From assembly GCA_977017575.1 (NCBI GenBank), contig CDRNVI010000185.1:1-64000 (forward strand): a DNA stretch of 64,000 nt. The letters are read 5' to 3'. Source of the stretch: Paramoeba atlantica. Lineage: Eukaryota; Discosea. The notes under the pieces are model-generated. The model saw only the letters and a program-made list of their open reading frames with translations, made no database searches and was not told the DNA's origin. Position numbers and translations under genes: made by a program. This document shows, one piece after another, positions 57,791 to 64,000 of the stretch; the stretch's first letter is position 1; every line of letters starts with the position of its first letter.

Positions 57791-58313
57791 TCCTATGGTG
57801 GTGACATAGGCCACGGGTGCTGGTCTCGTCGACAGAGTCTATACTCACGCCTAGCCCGCGAGGGCTAGGTACCCCAAGTGAGGTAGTACACGGGTAGTGA
57901 ATCTCCTCCCCGTCGACCAGCATCCTGTTTCGCGACCGTGTCGCTGTCGACACAGGCCCGCGCCTGCGCCCTCCCATATAGCAAGGGAAGGGTTCACAAG
58001 TCAGGCCGTGGAGTGGTCGAAAGACCCGGTCCGGAACGCGCGAATGGATTGGGTCTGTATTGCTTGTTTTAGTTTTTACTGTTTCTTGTTTGTAGTATAT
58101 ACTTAGGGGAGATTAAATTGCTAGTTTTGGGCTGAGAAAAAACAAAAGGTACATCTGTGGAAACAAAAAGAATTGCTAATTTGATTGCTTGTTTTTAACT
58201 CGTATACCCCCCCCAATGGACCTACTTGGTTCGTCTACTGGGTCAAAATATAGAGGCAATGCCGCGATTCATACTTCTCCCCCCTTATTAATTGCAAAAA
58301 AAAAAAAAAAAAA
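57791..58313 (+). mobile_element. piece o: short element with full structured core and type II tail
   Basis: 523 bp with no LINE coding sequence: TCCTATGGTGGTGACATAGG (its TCCTATG / CATAGG ends can pair), then the complete core (57818-58045), the type II tail and 18 A. As the rightmost piece it was primed first. It has what a non-autonomous partner needs: the presumed RT-recognition core and the same 3' end as LINE-2. It is the best SINE-like candidate of the chain. Confidence 0.75.
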
Positions 58314-58322
58314 TTTGATTTT
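58314..58322 (+). repeat. 9-bp target-site duplication, right (TTTGATTTT)
   Basis: Follows the last poly(A) directly and leads into AGTATTCACGTATTC, the sequence next to the empty site in units 1 and 2. Confidence 0.95.
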
Positions 58323-58607
58323 AGTATTCACGTATTCATGTAGTATAGTATTTAGTAGTATTTACGTATTCGCGTATAGTATTCACGGGGTTTTCAACAT
58401 TTTTCCCGCCTCTATCACCAAAAACTTGGAACAAGTAATTTATGCGCTCTAAAGAATGCCAACCATCATCAAGGAATCACATGAAGCGTTTTTTGCGCTT
58501 TCATTCTTTTTGGCAACCTATGGAGACACGCGAATACAGCTGAATGTAGCAGCTGAATGAACCATTTAAAAAAGCCTCTTGATGGTAGGTTTTTGAATTT
58601 CGTGTAC

Positions 58608-58860
58608 TATGCCCCCCTGCTTATAAGTTCCCCCTACTCAGGTACGCTTATGAGTTCCTTTTTCTGGTGAATGCTTTTGTACCCACATTTTGCGAAGCCT
58701 TTTTTTACATGTGACAAAATGTCATAAATTTCTACTCTACGTCAGCCTGCTCTACAGGTTCGTTCACTGAGCGGATATTTGTTTTGGATCCAGTTATCAT
58801 CTGGTATGCTTAAGAGTCCTTTTTCTCAAAACCGGGGAACTCATAAGCAGGGGGGGTATA
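58608..58860. mobile_element. TA-flanked MITE, unit 3 copy
   Basis: Same as 30767-31019, displaced by the 16.9 kb chain. Confidence 0.7.
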
Positions 58861-59064
58861 GTATTTTGTTTTATTATTTTTACCCTTGCTTTCGTAAGCA
58901 GACCGATTTTTTTTTCATCACGCTTTTTTTCAGAATACTTTTTTTTATTTTTCTTAAAAGAAATTGCGCAAAAAAAAGCGGCAGATAACTAGGTACAGTA
59001 GTTCCCTTGACCGAGCAATTTATTCAACACCTCTTCCAATTTCTTTACAGCGTTTCAAAGTTCA

Positions 59065-59688
59065 ATGACTTACTCCTTTTTAATGATATGTCCGCTACGT
59101 GCATCGGATGTACACTCTTCAACGCATCCCCGGGCAGCGAAAATAAGGTCTGTTTCCGTACCGCAAGAATACAATTTGGCAAGACTTGTTGAAAGCGCAG
59201 ATAAAAAGCATCGTACCTGGGACACCAACACACCTGTCTGTGAGTGGTATGGCATTGAATGTTGTGAGAAGAAACGAGTTAAAGCAATAAGCTGGCGTTT
59301 TGCAGATTTAGGATCGTTAAATTGGAAATATTTGCCGCCAAATTTAGAGTCTCTAGAGGTGATGAAAGCCCATCTTCGTGGTGAACTTCCACTAGAGATG
59401 TTTCCCCCATCTCTCGTATACATTTATCTGTATTACAATAAGTTAACAGGTAATCTCGTCCTTTTGCGACTTCCACCTTCATTGGAGGTTTTTGACGTTC
59501 AAAGCAATCAGTTTTTTGGCATCGTAGATTTTTCGTTACTTCCAACAGGTTTGTCCGAGCTGACGCTGTCTTGGAACAGTGACCTCAAAGGTGCGTTCGA
59601 TGTGGGAATGTGCAGTCCGAGTTTGAGCTACGACGTTCGGCGTACAAACATCACGGTATCGAATGGATGTTTATTTCGAGAGGTCTAG
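59065..59688 (+). CDS. LRR-B, copy 3
   Basis: Protein identical to copies 1 and 2 (207 residues), with the same acceptor upstream. The retroelement chain lies 743 bp before its ATG, so if transcription is polycistronic the chain would be part of the same precursor. Confidence 0.75.
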   Translation: MTYSFLMICPLRASDVHSSTHPRAAKIRSVSVPQEYNLARLVESADKKHRTWDTNTPVCEWYGIECCEKKRVKAISWRFADLGSLNWKYLPPNLESLEVMKAHLRGELPLEMFPPSLVYIYLYYNKLTGNLVLLRLPPSLEVFDVQSNQFFGIVDFSLLPTGLSELTLSWNSDLKGAFDVGMCSPSLSYDVRRTNITVSNGCLFREV

Positions 59689-60181
59689 CGTGATGAGGAT
59701 GATGAGTGCAATGATGAGGATTCTTTCGAAAATGATTTTTTTCAGAATTCCGCCTCGCTTGTCGTTTGGCTTGTCGTTTGGCCGTATTAATTCGACGAGT
59801 GTAAAATGGGCATAAAATGTGAAAGAAATTCTGGGTCAAGATGGGTGAGAATGCACCAAAATAGGGTAAAATAATTTTTTTTTGGTTTCTCTGTTTCGTT
59901 TGAAAGAAACGTTGGGCATATGTTACAGGCTTTAAAAAAGTATTTTTGACTCATTTTATTCATCTGGCATGCGTTTTACTTTAATTGAGAGGGGGGGGTA
60001 TATAATGCTTCTGTTCTGAAATTCGCCCCCCCCGCCCTGATCAGTTCCACAGCGCTCTTTCGGGCCGACATGGGGGCTGCGTTGGCCTGGCAGCAACAAA
60101 ACGACAGAGCTGACAGCACTGGTAAATGTACTCGATACGCTTTGCCCCGGAGTAGAAAAAAGCGAAAAAAATACGCAAAGT

Positions 60182-62449
60182 ATGGACCAGGAGAATGTAG
60201 GACAACCCAAAGGGGAGAATGGTGAATGCTCAACAAGGTTTACCTCCCCCGAAACGACGCTCACGTCCGCTGTGGTTGCGGCGGCGATTCGAAATGTTTA
60301 CCATTCAACACATCTTTCCCGCCTGCTTCGTGTTCTCCCCCCGTCGCTTCGCTCGAAACCTCAAATCTTTCTCGCGCTCTCGGAGCGAAGTACGAACCCG
60401 GATGCTATACTCCGTGCGCTGCGGGAGTTAAGAGAAGCAGGCGAGAGCCCCCCGCCAGACTCGATTCCACGAATTTTGAATAAACTCCCGCCTAACTTAT
60501 GGAGAGAGGCCGTGGAGGTAGTAAGGACAGTTTTGAGAAGAAGCGAGGCAAATGCACCGTCCTCTTCTTCGATTCCTTCCACTCTTCCATCCAATTGTTT
60601 TTTTCCCAACACTCCGCTTTCATTGGAATGTTTTGTAGTGTTACTGCGGCTAGCCGCTCGTGCAGGAGCGCTTTCTTTTGTAGAGAATCTCGGGAAGGAT
60701 CTTTCTTTTGTCAACGGCACGGCTTCTTTATCCAGAAGTGAGCCAGAGGCTATACAGTTTCCCGAAGCATTCTTCTCTGATGCCACTCGAAGCTCCATTC
60801 GCACTTCCTTATGTGTGGCGAAGTTTACCCAAAAAGGATTAGCTCCGGAACGGAGTCCTACCCGACTGAACGTACGACGAATGGAGAAACACCGAGAGAT
60901 GCGAGAAAAAGTCAATGCGGTGCTATCGCGAAACAAAACAACAGAAAGTAGCGCATCTCAAAGTACGGAAAATATGAATTCAAGAACAGACACCACTTTT
61001 TCTTCTCTTCCGAAAAAAGAGGAGAATACGAATGAATTTACAGCGTCTGATGTAGAATCAGAATTTGAAACTGAACTCGCTCGAGCTCAAGAAAACGCCT
61101 CGCAAACCGTGGAGCAGCGTTACGATGCGGAGCGTCGTGAAGCCCAACGTATCCACCCTGCAGTTTCGGAACTCCAACAAATGGATCGGGAACACATCCC
61201 GCTGGACCCCTCTGGTCCGCATCAAATCATCCAGGCCCTGAGGGAGCAAGGGGACTGGCCGACGGGGCTCTATCTCGTCGAGACCCGAGCGGAATTTCGT
61301 AACTCGCGCCAAGCGATTCAAGGCGTAATCCAGTCCATGGCCCGGGAGCATCAGGCCACCGCATTGATCGATTTCACGGAAATTTTACAGCGTGAAGAGG
61401 CAGGCGGAGAAAAAGAGGCAATAAATGAGGAAGAAAACGCAGGAAGAGGAGGAAAACTTGAAAAGCAGGATAAAAGCAAAGGAAACGCCCCCCCTCCTCT
61501 CCGTCGTAGTCTTGCCCTTGTGTGCTCCATGTTGCATGCACATTTAATGTGTAGTAATCTTCACGCCGCCTACGATATCTATTTTGAGTATATCCGACCC
61601 TTACTGTGTGCTTCCAATCAAGTTCAACCCGAAATCCGGGGGTGCTCAGCAACAGAGGAGGAAGCCGTAATGAATAGCAACTCGCCTCAACAAATCTTTC
61701 CCTCCAATTGGATGTGTTTCGGTCTCAGTCTCGCGGCCACCATTTTAATGAAGCAACACACCCAGGCGTTGGATATTGCCCATCACATTGCCCGTGTCGC
61801 TCTCCCTGCGGTCATCGAGGAGGCAAAAAAAGCAAACGAACAAATTAACACAGAAAAAGGAAAAAGGGAAGGGCCGGATACGGAGAGCAGTCCCAACAAA
61901 AACGAAAATCCTCCGATTTCTTCTTCCAAACAAAACGTTACGCCTTCAACAACCTTACCCGAAGAAGAGAATTTAGATTCCATCGACGGGACAACAATCG
62001 GAAACCAATACCTCCCAGGAGAAGCAGCGGAAGAAGAAGATTCTTCCTCCCTATCTTCACCTTCCCTATCTCCTGGATCCTATCCTAAAAAAGACGTGAC
62101 CACGAGTGCCTTACTCGAGCGCTGTGGTCTCCCCGATGTTTTGCTCTTCCCGGGCTCTGAGGAGAACGCTTTAAGGGACTCTTCTTCCCCTTCGAGGGCC
62201 TCTGCTCTCTCCCCCGAGCGGTTTCTGCATAACCTCTGCGCCACCTTCGCGCGTCACGTCCACCGGGACTGGATGAAGGCGCTGCGGGAGCTCGAGAGCG
62301 TGTTCCGGGAGGCGGGGCTGCGGATCCCGGACAGCGCCCGCGCCACGTTCCTGCAGATCAGCGCCAGCTTCTCCAACGAGTCCTACCATCAGAAGAATAT
62401 CTTGGATCGGTTTCTGCAAGAGGAAACCGAGGGGAGGGAGAAAAGATGA
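60182..62449 (+). CDS. helical-repeat protein, copy 4, 5'-truncated (755 residues)
   Basis: Identical protein to copies 2 and 3, with the same truncated start after the joint. Downstream variants match copy 3 only. Confidence 0.6.
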   Translation: MDQENVGQPKGENGECSTRFTSPETTLTSAVVAAAIRNVYHSTHLSRLLRVLPPSLRSKPQIFLALSERSTNPDAILRALRELREAGESPPPDSIPRILNKLPPNLWREAVEVVRTVLRRSEANAPSSSSIPSTLPSNCFFPNTPLSLECFVVLLRLAARAGALSFVENLGKDLSFVNGTASLSRSEPEAIQFPEAFFSDATRSSIRTSLCVAKFTQKGLAPERSPTRLNVRRMEKHREMREKVNAVLSRNKTTESSASQSTENMNSRTDTTFSSLPKKEENTNEFTASDVESEFETELARAQENASQTVEQRYDAERREAQRIHPAVSELQQMDREHIPLDPSGPHQIIQALREQGDWPTGLYLVETRAEFRNSRQAIQGVIQSMAREHQATALIDFTEILQREEAGGEKEAINEEENAGRGGKLEKQDKSKGNAPPPLRRSLALVCSMLHAHLMCSNLHAAYDIYFEYIRPLLCASNQVQPEIRGCSATEEEAVMNSNSPQQIFPSNWMCFGLSLAATILMKQHTQALDIAHHIARVALPAVIEEAKKANEQINTEKGKREGPDTESSPNKNENPPISSSKQNVTPSTTLPEEENLDSIDGTTIGNQYLPGEAAEEEDSSSLSSPSLSPGSYPKKDVTTSALLERCGLPDVLLFPGSEENALRDSSSPSRASALSPERFLHNLCATFARHVHRDWMKALRELESVFREAGLRIPDSARATFLQISASFSNESYHQKNILDRFLQEETEGREKR

Positions 62450-62758
62450 AGAAAAAGGGGAGGGGGTCTAAAAAATAAGAAGTAATAATTTTTTTTAGTA
62501 TAAAGGTTGTAAAAAAAATCGGTAGTGTTTCCTCATGAAAAAGAAAACGCGGACTTTGGTAAACGAAAAGCTCTTGCGCGAAATGAAATGTACGCGACAA
62601 TCGGGAGGTATACTTGTGTAGCTACTGTATCATGTGGTACGTACAAAGGTGAAGCCTATTCTTTTAGTATTGATAGTTGGCTTTTTTTGCAAGACTTAGA
62701 TAGCCACATACAGAGACACCTTTTGTTTATTCCGATTTCTTTTTGCCACCTGACAAAA

Positions 62759-63481
62759 ATGTTTGAGTTCTGTGCATTAGCCTGTGCATTACGTGCAGCT
62801 GAGGAACAATCTATAAGTCGTCCTTGTGCAGCGAAGGTGAGCTCTATTACCGTGCCGCAAGAGTACGATTTAATAAGACTTATTCAAAATATGCAGGAAA
62901 GACCCCCTAGCTGGAACACCGACACACCTGCATGCGAGTGGGAAGGCGTTGAATGCGACGAGAAGAATCAAGTTAAAGAATTCAGTTGGTGTTTTGAAAA
63001 CCTAGGATTCTTAGTTTGGAAATATTTGCCACAGAGTTAAGTTTCTTTTCGCATGCAACATGGCCATCTTCGCGGTGAACTTCCCTTGGAAGTGTTTCCT
63101 CCGAACCTAACGCAAATATATTTGTATGCGAATCAGTTAACCGGTCATCTTGACTTGCTCCAGCTCCCACCCATACTGGAGGTCTTGGATGTCGAAAAAA
63201 ATCATTTCCATGGCACCGTCGATTTCTCATCACTTCCGACAACTTTGGAGGAACTAAAGCTGTCGAGCAACAGCGAACTCGAAGGTGCGTTTGATGTGGA
63301 TATGCACAGCCCTGATTTGTATTACGACTTTCTGCAAACAAACATTACAGTCTCGGACGGATGTCGAATTCGAGAGCTCTACTTTGATGTGGATGAAGAT
63401 GACGTTGATGAGTATGAAGATGAGGACGTTGATGAGGATGAAGATGAAGAGGACATGCATGTACATGATGATTTGGATTAG
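62759..63481 (+). pseudogene. LRR-A, copy 4
   Basis: Same as the other copies, with the internal TAA at 63038-63040. Its LRR-B partner lies beyond the window, presumably after another copy of the retroelement chain. Confidence 0.7.
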
Positions 63482-63772
63482 TCCTGTACGTACTTGATGT
63501 GTGCAATTAGATTGATTGTTCAATTGTATTCGATTGATTGGCTGTGTAAATTGGAGGGGCGGGGGCCTTGTTTACTGTTAGATAAATGATTACTGTTAGA
63601 TAAATGATACTGTTAGAGAAATGATTAGAAAAATACTAATACTTCTCCGAATTTTCCTGTTAAAAGTTGATATTTGAGGGGCTGCGGGTGGCGTCCCGAG
63701 AAACCGCGGTATACGATCGGCCCCCCGAGGCCTGGTCCGATAGTAATGTATACCTAAAAAATCTTTGATTTT

Positions 63773-64000
63773 GCCATAGGGATCCAGGGGGCAATCGCCA
63801 GAGTGGCGGCCAACTTCACAGGCACGCTGAAGGTCTGGGCGTACCTGGATGACGTCACCTTTGCTGGTGAACCCAAGGTTTGCGCGGAAGCCCTAGAGGC
63901 CCTCCGCGAGGAGCTGAAGCATCTTGGGCTACGGTTAAATACTGCTAAATGCAAAGTAGCTACCAGACGCGAGGACCTCTTCTCCGAGTTCTCCGGATCT
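63773..64000 (+). mobile_element. start of a second copy of the retroelement chain (piece a)
   Basis: The 228 bp to the window end are identical by eye to 41382-41609, including the junction with TTTGATTTT. They encode the WAYLDDVTFAG motif of the family A LINE. The identity of the junction argues for segmental duplication, not a second independent insertion. Confidence 0.9.

Larger units (their letters stand above)
41382..58313 (+). mobile_element. chain of 15 poly(A)-ended non-LTR retroelement pieces in one target site
   Basis: Pieces, each running to its poly(A) end: a 41382-42868, b 42869-42990, c 42991-43604, d 43605-48119, e 48120-48238, f 48239-48924, g 48925-49103, h 49104-49715, i 49716-49974, j 49975-52947, k 52948-53328, l 53329-53930, m 53931-53973, n 53974-57790, o 57791-58313. 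All lie on the + strand. Each poly(A) of 17-37 A is followed at once by the next piece, usually at a truncated 5' end. No non-A target duplications were found between pieces; only the outer TTTGATTTT pair exists. This points to template jumping within one integration, or to repeated insertion into poly(A) tracts. Confidence 0.9.
37701..60091 (+). repeat. array unit 3, 5450 bp interrupted by a 16941-bp insertion
   Basis: The unit runs 37701-41381, then the insertion with its target duplication (41382-58322), then 58323-60091. 5450 + 16941 = 22391, which is exactly the distance to unit 4. Private variants shared with unit 4 include GGGAGGGAGAAAAG, GGGGGGTCTAA and AAGTAATAATT at 40042-40098, where units 1 and 2 have GGGAGAGAG, GGGCGTC and AAGTCATAATT. 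Confidence 0.95.
60092..64000 (+). repeat. array unit 4, running off the window
   Basis: Begins AGCAACAAAACGACAGAGCT after the same joint. Shares the unit-3 variants (GGGAGGGAGAAAAG at 62432) and, at 63764-63772, has TTTGATTTT followed by GCCATAGGGATCC, the start of piece a. So it is a copy of unit 3 made after the insertion. Confidence 0.95.

Noticed and set aside
26801-64000. The 5450-bp array as a pure assembly artefact
   Set aside because: Units differ by shared and private variants in a consistent order, and the insertion has an empty-site/filled-site relation with a target duplication. Some copy-number error remains possible.

Overview
The window is nuclear DNA of a eukaryote, very probably a euglenozoan of the kinetoplastid/diplonemid side. 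The main evidence is a sequence ending ACAGTTTCTGTACCTTGTTG that occurs four times. It closely resembles the 3' half of the kinetoplastid/diplonemid spliced-leader (SL) exon. Genes look intronless, all lie on the + strand, and several have a pyrimidine tract followed by AG just before the start codon, as expected for trans-splice acceptors. The code looks standard (TAA, TAG and TGA all end genes).

Left part, 1-26600. Four real genes lie among many small DNA-transposon relics: an LRR protein (1950-2768), an FCP1/SCP-like phosphatase (12282-14516), a CAMK-type protein kinase with a long repeat-bearing tail (15511-19536) and a short LRR protein (23044-23640). Three further LRR genes are broken (3561-4406, 7238-7616, 20182-21255). 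Between them are foldback MITEs (five copies of one family), TA-flanked elements with AACC...GGTT ends, a 2.4 kb TA-flanked element carrying other elements, a decayed Tc1/mariner transposase, minisatellites, and two SL-RNA-like retroelements, one of which interrupts an LRR gene.

Right part, 26624-64000. This is a tandem array with a period of exactly 5450 bp. Each unit holds an 844-aa helical-repeat (PPR-like, possibly mitochondrial) protein gene followed by two LRR genes. Only the first copy of the 844-aa gene has its natural 5' end. Copies 2-4 start at the duplication breakpoint and can encode only 755 residues. Unit 3 carries a 16.9 kb insertion (41382-58322, counting one target duplication) flanked by a 9-bp target duplication, TTTGATTTT. 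Unit 4 carries the same insertion at the same junction and shares private variants with unit 3, so a 22391-bp higher-order unit was itself duplicated.

The 16.9 kb insertion is the most striking object. It is a head-to-tail chain of 15 retroelement pieces, all on the + strand, each ending in poly(A) and joined directly to the next. They include three long copies of non-LTR retrotransposons (LINEs) with reverse transcriptase and a C-terminal restriction-like endonuclease; two retain N-terminal zinc fingers and one appears complete. The rest are 5'-truncated tails. Two pieces start with an SL exon, showing that trans-spliced RNA was reverse transcribed. The 3' UTRs share a structured RNA core with covarying hairpins. 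Serial template jumping by the reverse transcriptase, or serial insertion into the poly(A) tract of the previous copy (as described for Zepp in Chlorella), would both explain the chain.
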